Source: Pseudarthrobacter equi
GTDB lineage: Bacteria; Actinomycetota; Actinomycetes; Actinomycetales; Micrococcaceae
Length of the DNA stretch: 64,000 nucleotides
Direction of reading: 5' to 3'
NCBI RefSeq assembly: GCF_900105535.1
Contig: NZ_LT629779.1
Location: 62,001 to 126,000, forward strand
Positions 44,114-57,723 of the stretch are shown here, piece by piece (positions within the stretch are counted from its first letter, which is position 1; each line of letters starts with the position of its first letter). The translations under genes were made by a program, and so were the position numbers. The notes under the pieces were generated by a model. The model had not been told where the DNA came from, did no database searches, and saw only the letters and a list, made by a program, of their open reading frames with translations.

Positions 44114-45184
44114 TTAGCCTTCGGCTTTGCCCTGCCTCCAGTAACCCATGAACGCAACCTGCTTCCGGTCGATGCCCACGTCCCGCACCAGGTACCGGCG
44201 CATGTCCTTGATGACGGCCGCTTCGCCCGCGATCCAGGCGTAGAACGGCATGGCGCCGGCGGGCATGTCCGGGTTCTTGGTGGCGCTGATGGCGGCGCTT
44301 TCCATCCGGGACGGGGTCTCCCAGAGGATGTCCTCGTCCACGTTGACGTCTTCGGGCTCGGGGCCCGCACCGGCGTCGGAGGCTTTGATGCCCACCCAGC
44401 CCGGCACGGGGACGGCCTTGCGTACGGCGTCCTGCAGCAGCTGGCCGTGCGGGCGGGACCGCCCGATCGCTGCACCGCGGGCAAGCCACGTGATCTCGAT
44501 GTCCGCCGGCGAGCTGAGCTGCTGGAAGTCGCCGGCTTCCGGAACCTCGAGGAAGGCGTGGCCGGTCATGTAGGACGGCAGGCTTTCGAGGATGGCGGAG
44601 ATGGCCGGGATGGCGGTTTCGTCACCGGCGAGCAGGACGCGCTGGGCCAGGCCCGGCCGCCACTCGATGCCGGAGTAGATTTCGGCGGTGACGCAGTGTG
44701 CAGCACGGTTATTGGGGCCGATGATGGTGATGGCGTCGCCGGGCTTGGCGTTCAGTGCCCAGTTGGCGGCGGGTCCGCCGTTTCCGTGGTCGTCAAAGTG
44801 CATGACGAAGTCCACATCGATTTCCGGGTACACCTCGTCCAGCCGGGCGTCGCGCACGGTGTAGGTGCGCATTGAGCCCTTCACGGCGGGGTCCATGGCC
44901 AGCCATTCGCGGTACCAGCCCGATTCGCCCATTTCGAAGACCGGCAGGGGGATCTGCGTTCCATCGGCAGCGACGGACGGGATCATCAGCTTGATCCGGA
45001 GGTCCAGGGTGTCGCCGTGGACGCCGAAATCGCGGAGGCAGTAGCCGCCGAACGTGATCCGGCGGAAGTTGGGGCTCAGTTCCTGCACCGATGAGACGGT
45101 GACCTCGAAGGCCAGCGTCATGGGTTCAGTGTTCATGGTCCTGGTGTTCATGGGCCTGGTGGATGCGGCGTCGCGGGTCTTCAT
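44114..45184 (-). CDS. Siderophore-interacting protein (ferric-siderophore reductase)
   Basis: A 356-residue SIP-type flavoprotein. The FAD-binding domain (NFRRITFGGYCLRDFG, RTYTVRD) is followed by the NAD(P)H-type SIP domain (VLLAGDETAIPAISAILESLP, AWIAGEAAVIKDMRRYLVRDVGIDRKQVAFMGYWRQG). It reduces Fe(III) bound to an imported siderophore in the cytoplasm. Its ATG overlaps the stop of the ABC ATPase gene (ATGA), so it is the last gene of the import operon. Additional Met codons near the N-terminus could also start it. Confidence 0.93.
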   Translation of the reverse strand: MKTRDAASTRPMNTRTMNTEPMTLAFEVTVSSVQELSPNFRRITFGGYCLRDFGVHGDTLDLRIKLMIPSVAADGTQIPLPVFEMGESGWYREWLAMDPAVKGSMRTYTVRDARLDEVYPEIDVDFVMHFDDHGNGGPAANWALNAKPGDAITIIGPNNRAAHCVTAEIYSGIEWRPGLAQRVLLAGDETAIPAISAILESLPSYMTGHAFLEVPEAGDFQQLSSPADIEITWLARGAAIGRSRPHGQLLQDAVRKAVPVPGWVGIKASDAGAGPEPEDVNVDEDILWETPSRMESAAISATKNPDMPAGAMPFYAWIAGEAAVIKDMRRYLVRDVGIDRKQVAFMGYWRQGKAEG

Positions 45185-46002
45185 GAAACAAGCTCCAGTT
45201 CGGTGGGGACGTGATGGCGGCCGATGGGAATGATCAGGGGCGTCCCGGAGACGGGATCCGGGATGACCCGGGATTCCAGGTTGAAGACGCTGCGGACCAG
45301 GTCCTCGGTGACAACCTCGCGAGGGGTACCTTCAGCCACCACAGCGCCGGCCTTCATGGCGATGACGTTGTCTGCGTAGCGTGCCGCGAGGTTGAGGTCG
45401 TGCAGGACGATCGCCACGGTGGTGCCGCGCCTGCGGTTCAGGTCCGTGACGAGGTCCAGGACTTCCACCTGGTGGGCCAGGTCGAGGTAGGTGGTGGGTT
45501 CGTCCAGCAGCAGGATGTCGGTTTCCTGCGCCAGGGCCATGGCGATCCACACCCGCTGGCGCTGCCCGCCGGAGAGTTCGTCCACGTTCCGCTCCGCGAG
45601 GGCCAGCGTTTCGGTGGCCTCCAGCGCACGCTGCACCGCGAGATCGTCCTTGTCGCTCCAGCTGCGGAAGAAACCCTGGTGCGGGTACCGGCCGCGGCCC
45701 ACCAGGTCGCGGACGGTGATGCCGTCCGGTGCAGTGGGATGCTGCGGCAGCAGGCCAAGGGTGCGGGCCAGTTCGCGGGCGGGGCGGGTGTGGATGTCCT
45801 TGCCGTCCAGCGTGACGGCGCCGCCCGCAGGTTTAAGGAGCCGGGACAGTCCGCGGAGCAGGGTGGATTTTCCGCAGGCGTTGGCGCCCACGATCATGGT
45901 CACCCTGCCTTCGGGGATTTCGACACTGAGGCCGTCCACCACGCAGCGCTGATCGTATTTCAGCGTCAGGTCCTTGGCGTTCAGAACTGCCACGTCAGGC
46001 AT
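45181..46002 (-). CDS. Iron-siderophore ABC transporter ATP-binding protein
   Basis: A 273-residue FepC/FhuC-like ATPase. Walker A is GANACGKST (39-47), the signature LSGGQRQR (143-150) and Walker B DEPTTYLD (167-174), with IVLHDLNLAARYAD as H-loop. The frame is open far upstream, but the ATG at 46002, overlapping the permease end by 8 bp, gives the normal family length. Confidence 0.95.
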   Translation of the reverse strand: MPDVAVLNAKDLTLKYDQRCVVDGLSVEIPEGRVTMIVGANACGKSTLLRGLSRLLKPAGGAVTLDGKDIHTRPARELARTLGLLPQHPTAPDGITVRDLVGRGRYPHQGFFRSWSDKDDLAVQRALEATETLALAERNVDELSGGQRQRVWIAMALAQETDILLLDEPTTYLDLAHQVEVLDLVTDLNRRRGTTVAIVLHDLNLAARYADNVIAMKAGAVVAEGTPREVVTEDLVRSVFNLESRVIPDPVSGTPLIIPIGRHHVPTELELVS

Positions 46003-47119
46003 CCTTTCGGTTGTTCGTGACCAGGAGCCACAGCAGGAACGGGGCACCGAGCGCGCCGGTGATGACGCCCACCGGCAGGACGGTTCCGTCCAGCACCAGC
46101 GGGGCAAGGTTGGCGGCGAGGAAGTCCGCGGCCAGGACGATGACGGCACCCACCAGGGCCGACGCCGGCAGGCTGGCTTTCCCGGTGAAGCGCCGGGCGA
46201 TGGGACCGGCGAGGAAGGCGACGAACGAGACCGGCCCGGCTGCCGCCGTCGCCACCGCCGCGAGGGTGACGGCGATGATGACCAGGGCGAGGCGGGCGGC
46301 GTTGACCCGGATGCCCAGGCCTGCCGCGGTGTCGTCGCCCAGTTCGAGGATGCGCAGCGGCCCGGCGATGACGCCCACAGCGGGAAGGAGCACGGCGAGT
46401 GCCAGGAACAGGATCCCGGCACGGTCCCAGTTGGCGGAGTTCAGGGAACCGTTGAGCCACACGAGGGCGTCGGCGGCGGTGCGGATGTCAGCGCGCGTCA
46501 TCAGGAAGTTGACCACGGCGTGCAGGGCGGCAGCGATTCCGACGCCGGCCAGTACCAGCCGGTTGCCGGCGGCATTGCCCCGGCCGCCACCGCGGATCCC
46601 GCCGCTGGAAATCGCGTAGATCAGGCCCGCCACGGCTAGGGCCCCCACCAGCGCGGCGCCGGACACCACGGCACCTGACGCGCCGAAAATCACGATGGCC
46701 ACCACGGCTGCGGCGCTGGCGCCATAACTGATGCCGATGATGTCCGGGCTGGCAAGGGGGTTGCGGAGCATGGTTTGGAAGAGTGCACCGGCCAGCCCGA
46801 AGGCCAGCCCGATCATGGTTCCGATGACCGCACGCGGGAGCTTGTTCTCCATGACGATGAAGCTGGCACCGGGGATCCTGGGGCCGCCGGTCAGGTGGTT
46901 GAAGACGATGGTGAAGAAATCAGGGACGGTCACCGTGTAACTGCCCAGCAGCACGGAAACGAAGAAGAGGATCACGACGCCGGCGGCCAGGAACGCGGTC
47001 CGGTTTAGGCCCATCCTTCCCCGGCGTTGCCCTATCACTTGGGGTCGCTCAGCGGCGGTTTTGGCAGCCTTATCTGATGGCGCAACAGGGGTTGCGGGGG
47101 TTGCCGTTTTCGGGGTCAC
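45995..47119 (-). CDS. Iron-siderophore ABC transporter permease (FecCD family)
   Basis: A 374-residue membrane subunit with about nine to ten helices. FecCD marks are NKLPRAVIGTMIGLAFGLAGALFQTMLRNPLASPDIIGISYGAS and GPVSFVAFLAGPIARRFTG. The GTG at 47119 overlaps the stop of the other permease gene (GTGA). The N-terminal 40 residues are Pro/Ala/Lys-rich. It pairs with the product of 47116-48207 to form the channel. Confidence 0.94.
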   Translation of the reverse strand: MTPKTATPATPVAPSDKAAKTAAERPQVIGQRRGRMGLNRTAFLAAGVVILFFVSVLLGSYTVTVPDFFTIVFNHLTGGPRIPGASFIVMENKLPRAVIGTMIGLAFGLAGALFQTMLRNPLASPDIIGISYGASAAAVVAIVIFGASGAVVSGAALVGALAVAGLIYAISSGGIRGGGRGNAAGNRLVLAGVGIAAALHAVVNFLMTRADIRTAADALVWLNGSLNSANWDRAGILFLALAVLLPAVGVIAGPLRILELGDDTAAGLGIRVNAARLALVIIAVTLAAVATAAAGPVSFVAFLAGPIARRFTGKASLPASALVGAVIVLAADFLAANLAPLVLDGTVLPVGVITGALGAPFLLWLLVTNNRKDA

Positions 47120-48207
47120 AGTCCGGCTCCCTTCCCGCGGCGGACCAGCCACACGAACACGGGGGCGCCGATCAGCGCGGTCATGATGCCGGCCGGCACC
47201 TCGCCGGGAAGCAGCACCACGCGTCCCACAATGTCCGCACCGAGCAGCAGCACGGGCGCCAGGACCAGGGAGAACGGCAGGATCCAGCGGTAATCCGGGC
47301 CGGTCAGGAAGCGGACAGCGTGCGGGATAACCAGGCCAACGAAAGCGATGGGGCCAGCCATCGCCGTTGCGGATCCGCACAGCAGCACGATGCCCAGGGC
47401 CGTGATGCCCCGGGTGAGGCCCACGCGCTGGCCCAGGCCGCGGGCAATGTCATCACCCAGGGCCAGGCTGTTGAGGATCCGGCCGGTCAACAGCACAATG
47501 ACAGCCCCCGCGGCCAGGAAGGGCAGCCCCGCCAGCACCACGGACCAGTCACGGCCGGCAATGCCGCCCACCTGCCAGAACCGGAACCTGTCCAGGGTGT
47601 CCTGGCTCGAGACCAGGATGACGCTCATGAGCGAGTACAGGCCGGCGTTGAGCGCGGCACCCGCCAGGGCAAGCTTGACCGGGGTGGCTCCGTCCCGGCC
47701 GAGGGACGCGATGAAATAGACCACGACGGCGGCCACGGCGGCGCCGATGAACGCGAACCAGATGTAGCCGGACAGCGAGCCGACACCAAAGACATAGATG
47801 CCGGTCACCACGGCCAGGGCCGCGCCCGCGTTGACGCCCATGATTCCGGGATCGGCAAGGGGGTTGCGCGCCACGCCCTGCATGGCGGCGCCGGCCAGGC
47901 CCAACGCGCCGCCGGCCAGCAGGCCAAGGATGGTGCGGGGAATACGGGCGTGGACCACTGCGTGGTCACCATTGGCGGGATCGAACTGCGTGAGCGCGTC
48001 CCAGACGGTGCCCAGCGGCAGGCCCCTTGCCCCGACGGCGAGGGATGCACCTGCCAGGACGGCGAGTACGACGACGGCGGCCAGCAGCCAGGCGGCGCGC
48101 TTGCCGGGGAACGCGCGGGCGCTCCCCGGGGCACGGGCTGCCGCCCCCGGTACCAAAGTGCCGAAGCCTGCGGCCTGGCGGTCCGCCGTCGTCGAACTCT
48201 GCGTCAC
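47116..48207 (-). CDS. Iron-siderophore ABC transporter permease (FecCD family)
   Basis: A 363-residue FecCD permease: ARIPRTILGLLAGGALGLAGAAMQGVARNPLADPGIMGVNAGAALA is the conserved first half and GPIAFVGLVIPHAVRFLTGPDYRWILPFS the second-half signature. It follows the binding-protein gene by 10 bp. Confidence 0.94.
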   Translation of the reverse strand: MTQSSTTADRQAAGFGTLVPGAAARAPGSARAFPGKRAAWLLAAVVVLAVLAGASLAVGARGLPLGTVWDALTQFDPANGDHAVVHARIPRTILGLLAGGALGLAGAAMQGVARNPLADPGIMGVNAGAALAVVTGIYVFGVGSLSGYIWFAFIGAAVAAVVVYFIASLGRDGATPVKLALAGAALNAGLYSLMSVILVSSQDTLDRFRFWQVGGIAGRDWSVVLAGLPFLAAGAVIVLLTGRILNSLALGDDIARGLGQRVGLTRGITALGIVLLCGSATAMAGPIAFVGLVIPHAVRFLTGPDYRWILPFSLVLAPVLLLGADIVGRVVLLPGEVPAGIMTALIGAPVFVWLVRRGKGAGL

Positions 48208-48217
48208 TGAACCGGTG

Positions 48218-49303
48218 CTACTTCACGGCATCCGCTGCGGTGGCCAGCTCGGGCAGGAACGTGTCCAGCGCCCAGGGGAGGCTCAGCGGTGAGGAAGCGG
48301 AGATGGCGAGGACCAGGCTCTTGTTGGCGTCTGCCACGAACGCACCGCTCTTGACGGCAGGGATCTGTCCCAGCAGGGGGTCCTTCTTGATCGCATCGGC
48401 TTCGCTGGCGTCTTCCACCGAGCTGAGGAAGATGTCCGAATCAAGCTCGTTCACCTTCTCCGCGGACCACGGCACGAAGAATTCCTTCGAGCCGGCCGAT
48501 GCCTGCTCCGCAACGGGGGCGAGCTTCATGCCGATGGAGGACAGGAACTTGGGCCGGTTGTCGTTGGCCGTGTAGATGCCGGTCTGGGTTCGGTCGGACG
48601 GCAGGGCGTAGCCGTAGATGAAGGTCTTGTCCTTGATCTGCGGGTACTTCGCCGCCTCTTCCTTGACGGTGGCTTCGGTGTCGGAGACCAGCTTGGCGGC
48701 TTCGGCGTCCTTGCCCAGCGCCTTGCCCACGATGGTGGTGGCGTCCTGCCAGGACGTTCCGTAAGCCAGCTCGGGGTGCGCCACCACCGGGGCGATTTCG
48801 CTGAGCTTCTTGTAATCCTCTTCGGTCAGGCCGGAATAGGCGGCCAGGATGACATCCGGGGTGAGCTTGGCGATCTCGGTGAAGTTGATGCCGTCCGCCT
48901 CCGAGTACTGGACCGGAGCCTTGTCGGTGCCGAAGCCGGCGCCGAGTTCTTCAAGCGCGGCGTCCTTCCACGGGGTGGAGCCCTTGTCGTTGCCGCCCCA
49001 TTCGTTCTTGGGAACACCTACGGGGACAACACCCAGTGCAATGGCGACGTCGTCATTGACCCAGGAGACCGTGGCAACCCGCGTGGGCTGCTTCTCGATG
49101 GTGGTCTTGCCGAACACATGGTCGATGGTGACCGGGAACTGGGCACTGCTGGAAGTGGAGGCGCTGGCATCGGAAGTAGACGTTGCCGGGCCGGTGGAGC
49201 AGGCGGAGAGCGTCACAGCTGCGGCCAGAATGGCGGACGCGCCGGCTGACCTAAGCAGCGTGCGGCGGGTGGTGCTGGGGCCCGTGAACAGGGAGGAAGC
49301 CAT
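48218..49303 (-). CDS. Iron-siderophore ABC transporter binding lipoprotein
   Basis: A 361-residue class-III (FepB/FhuD-like) binding protein. The N-terminus combines a twin-arginine-like TTRRTLLRSAG with an LSAC lipobox (Cys 35), so it is an exported lipoprotein, possibly by Tat. The mature protein has PVTIDHVFGKTTIEKQPTRVATVSWVNDDVAIALGVVPVGVP and LTPDVILAAYSGLTEEDYKKL, typical of siderophore binders. It is the first gene of the five-gene operon, downstream of an IdeR-like box, and so is probably induced by iron limitation. Confidence 0.95.
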   Translation of the reverse strand: MASSLFTGPSTTRRTLLRSAGASAILAAAVTLSACSTGPATSTSDASASTSSSAQFPVTIDHVFGKTTIEKQPTRVATVSWVNDDVAIALGVVPVGVPKNEWGGNDKGSTPWKDAALEELGAGFGTDKAPVQYSEADGINFTEIAKLTPDVILAAYSGLTEEDYKKLSEIAPVVAHPELAYGTSWQDATTIVGKALGKDAEAAKLVSDTEATVKEEAAKYPQIKDKTFIYGYALPSDRTQTGIYTANDNRPKFLSSIGMKLAPVAEQASAGSKEFFVPWSAEKVNELDSDIFLSSVEDASEADAIKKDPLLGQIPAVKSGAFVADANKSLVLAISASSPLSLPWALDTFLPELATAADAVK

Positions 49304-49330
49304 GAAATTCCTTAAGTGAGCGATGCGAAC

Positions 49331-49349
49331 TTAAGTAAGGCTAGCCTAT
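49331..49349. promoter_or_regulatory. IdeR/DtxR-type iron box
   Basis: TTAAGTAAGGCTAGCCTAT matches the DtxR/IdeR consensus TTAGGTTAGGCTAACCTAA at most positions, including the AGGCTAgCCT core. It lies 28 bp before the start of the siderophore-binding protein and thus in its promoter. The remaining 49350-49670 up to the FBP gene holds no gene that I can support. Confidence 0.85.
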
Positions 49350-49670
49350 GCTTAGCGCAATTACGAAAGCTTTTCGTAGCTTATTCCCCAAGGTGACGAA
49401 GGACACAGCCGCCGTGGTCTTGGACAGGATTTCCAGGGTTTGGCAGGATGGCATGGACCGGGTCCGCTACGGAACGGCCGGACAAACTCTCAAGAGATCG
49501 GGACATCGAGGAGCAATGCGCACGCCGGAGGCTTTCCGCCCCGCCGCTGCCGCGGAATGCGGGGTGGCCGTTTTGGCCTGCTTCGCGGACAACTGCTGAC
49601 TCCCCTTTTTATCGAGCCCGCCTCCCGGGCTTCTGCCCGCTGCCGGGCCCCTTCTCACGAAAGTTCAGCC

Positions 49671-50165
49671 ATGCAATCAGTCACGCCCCAGCAAATCCGC
49701 TCATCCTTCGTCAACGCCAGCCGTTCCGAGGCCGCCAAACTCAACCTGCCCCAGCACTTCGACAGCCTGGACTGGGACAGCCTGGACTTCCTCGGCTGGC
49801 GGGACCCCAAGATGCCGCTTCGCGGTTACCTCGTGGTTCCCGGCCCCAAGGGGCTCACCGGAGTCCTGCTCCGGGCGCCCGAAGGTGGGGCCCGGAAGAA
49901 CCGCTCAGTCTTGTGCGAGCTGTGCCGCGACGTGTTCTCCAAGGAGGACGTGCTGCTCTGGGTGGCCCGCCGGGCCGGCCCGTCCGGCCGCAACGGCAAC
50001 ACCGTGGGCACCCTGATCTGCGCAGATTTCCTGTGCTCCGGCAATGTCCGCAAGGAGCCCCCGGCCAACGAGATCAACCCGGACCCGGCCGCCGTCGTGG
50101 TCCGCCAGGTCCAGGGCCTCGAGGACCGCACCGCGCAGTTCCTGGGCAGGGTGCAGTCCACGTAG
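49671..50165 (+). CDS. FBP/FusB-type EF-G-binding domain protein
   Basis: A 164-residue protein of the FBP family, related to FusB, which binds EF-G. The C-terminal treble-clef zinc finger is visible as C82-x2-C85 and C117-x4-C122 (CELC and CADFLC). The N-terminal helical part is QQIRSSFVNASRSEAAKLNLP and the central strand region LGWRDPKMPLRGYLVVPG. In FusB such proteins release EF-G stalled on the ribosome, and actinobacterial relatives may do the same, but this is not shown. The frame is open upstream to 49440; ATG 49671 gives the usual length. Confidence 0.85.
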   Translation: MQSVTPQQIRSSFVNASRSEAAKLNLPQHFDSLDWDSLDFLGWRDPKMPLRGYLVVPGPKGLTGVLLRAPEGGARKNRSVLCELCRDVFSKEDVLLWVARRAGPSGRNGNTVGTLICADFLCSGNVRKEPPANEINPDPAAVVVRQVQGLEDRTAQFLGRVQST

Positions 50166-50181
50166 CTGCCCGGACGCCACA

Positions 50182-50223
50182 CCTGGGAAGGCCCTTCATG
50201 AATCATGGGAGGGCCTTCCCAGG
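50182..50223. terminator. Bidirectional terminator
   Basis: Perfect 13-bp arms CCTGGGAAGGCCC (50182-50194) and GGGCCTTCCCAGG (50211-50223) with a 16-nt loop lie between convergent genes. Confidence 0.8.
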
Positions 50224-50228
50224 TCCGT

Positions 50229-50963
50229 TCAGCGGAAGGTGAAGCTGGCCAGAATGGCCTTCAGCGCCTGCCCCTGGCTGCCGGCGAACCATGCCCGGGC
50301 GGACTTGTCGTCGGGGAATTGCTGGTCATCGAACAGCACTTCAGCCGTCAGCACGCGATCGCCCAGGAGGATGATTCCCTTGACCGCGTCCCGGGGGCCC
50401 GTTGCCGGTGCGCCTGCCGTCAGCTGCAGGTGGTAGGTGGCATCGTCGTCATCCCAGTCCACGTAGAACGAGGCATGTGCCTCCGGTGTGGACCGGCCCT
50501 GCAGCCCGGGTACCGGCACGGATTCAAATACCGTCCTGGTCACAGGCCCGGAGACGCCATCGGCGATTTGCCCGTAATAGATGCTGACCAGCTGCTTGTC
50601 ACTGGCGTCGTAGATGGTGGCCGTTCCCACATAAGGTGACGCCGAGGCCTCGAAGACCTCGGTCTTCCAGTCCGCCGGGCGCGTGAAGGAGAGCCTGCCG
50701 TCCGGGAAGGTGAAGGTCGCCAGCCCGGCGGCAGCAGGATCCGTACTGGATGCAGACGGGGACGGTGCCTGCGGGGCGGGCTGGCCCGGCGTCGCGGACG
50801 GAGCTGCCGGCTCCGGTGTCCCCGTTGAAGGGGGAACTGTGACGGCCGGTGAGGTGCCCCCGCCGCCGGATTCTGCCGGCCCGTCGGAGGTACAGCCTGC
50901 CAGGAAGAAGGCGGCCGCAGTGGCCATTGCGAGGGGTCTGGTTAGGCGGCGGGCTGGGTGCAT
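50229..50963 (-). CDS. Lipoprotein of unknown function
   Basis: A 244-residue protein with an LAGC lipobox (Cys 24), a Pro/Ser/Gly-rich linker to about residue 80, and a globular C-terminal domain (FTFPDGRLSFTRPADWKTEVFEAS, VDWDDDDATYHLQLTAG). The pattern recalls the exported DcrB/PsbP-like or photosystem-reaction lipoprotein folds, but I do not recognise it reliably. It is convergent with the FBP gene and downstream of jetC with a 201-bp gap. Confidence 0.7.
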   Translation of the reverse strand: MHPARRLTRPLAMATAAAFFLAGCTSDGPAESGGGGTSPAVTVPPSTGTPEPAAPSATPGQPAPQAPSPSASSTDPAAAGLATFTFPDGRLSFTRPADWKTEVFEASASPYVGTATIYDASDKQLVSIYYGQIADGVSGPVTRTVFESVPVPGLQGRSTPEAHASFYVDWDDDDATYHLQLTAGAPATGPRDAVKGIILLGDRVLTAEVLFDDQQFPDDKSARAWFAGSQGQALKAILASFTFR

Positions 50964-51103
50964 AGTGGCTGCCTTTCACGATGGCGCCGTGAGTTTCTTC
51001 GGAGGCAACTGCGGGACCCAGCGTTCCGCAGCGCCTATGGGGATCGGGATGGCGTGGTGGTGTTTTGCTCCCAAGGGTGGCACAACCAAATCGCGGCACA
51101 CCA

Positions 51104-51150
51104 GAACCTGACGGATAAATCCATCAGTTTGTTATCCCTGTCTCAGGTTC
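51104..51150. other. Nested inverted repeat downstream of jetC
   Basis: Outer arms GAACCTGA (51104-51111) and TCAGGTTC (51143-51150) are perfect. Inside, GGATAA and TTATCC form a second pair, and CTGACGGAT with ATCCATCAG an alternative one. No U-tract follows, so it is an untypical terminator or an RNA structure. It occupies the gap between jetC and the lipoprotein gene, where a jetD gene would be expected. Confidence 0.55.
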
Positions 51151-51164
51151 GCCGCGGCGGACCG

Positions 51165-57095
<5,931 letters not shown>

Positions 57096-57359
57096 ACATT
57101 CTCCTTGGACTGTTGGCGGGGCGGGCGGCGGGGGCGGACCGGAAAACGGCCAACTACAAGGTTAACGCAGCGCGTTCGGGAGGACCGCCGCAACCGCTCC
57201 GTGACCTACCTGGCGGTAGGGTATCGATCCCGTATCAACAGCTGTTTCCTGCTGCCGCGCTCTGGCTCGCTGCGCGGGGCCCACCCTACGCTTTCTGCTA
57301 CCGGCCTTCGCCGCTTGGCCACAGCAGATTCTCACCACAGCAACGCCGCAGGGGGACAC

Positions 57360-57662
57360 ATGCAGTTTGATTTGAGCGCTCTGGACACATCCACGTTGGT
57401 CTTCATCGGGACCCTGGCTTTTGGCGGCCTGTTGGCCGCCTTCGTTCTGGCATCGGGGCTGGTTGCGCTCCTGGTGCTGGGTACGGGAAAGCTCGCCTGG
57501 GTGCTGGTGTCCAGCACGCTCCTGGCGGTGGTCCACGGCATCAATGCCGGCTGGGACCGGCTGGTGCGCCATGCAAAGAGCGTGGACGTGGCTGCGGACT
57601 TTCCGGCCCAGCCTTCCCCTAGCACCGGAACCTACCCGCGGGTAATATTGAGGGACAGCTGA
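57360..57662 (+). CDS. Small membrane protein
   Basis: A 100-residue protein starting at ATG 57360 (AGGGGG upstream). Two hydrophobic segments, LVFIGTLAFGGLLAAFVLASGLVALLVLG and LAWVLVSSTLLAVVHGI, predict two membrane helices; the C-terminal 35 residues are polar and Pro/Ser-rich. I do not recognise the family. It is divergent from jetA and 61 bp before the acyl-CoA dehydrogenase. The 57107-57359 space between them holds no other gene that I can see. Confidence 0.7.
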   Translation: MQFDLSALDTSTLVFIGTLAFGGLLAAFVLASGLVALLVLGTGKLAWVLVSSTLLAVVHGINAGWDRLVRHAKSVDVAADFPAQPSPSTGTYPRVILRDS

Positions 57663-57723
57663 AGGGTTCTCCAACCCGGCGGATCCATGGCTTCACCGGC
57701 CATTCCGGCCAAGGAGATAACCC

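Noticed and set aside
49348..49599. A small open frame starting at the iron box
   Set aside because: It has no ribosome-binding site, and it begins inside the regulatory site of the divergent operon.
50964..51164. A remnant of jetD
   Set aside because: I read both strands and found no frame or motif resembling a TOPRIM or DUF3322 protein; only inverted repeats are visible.
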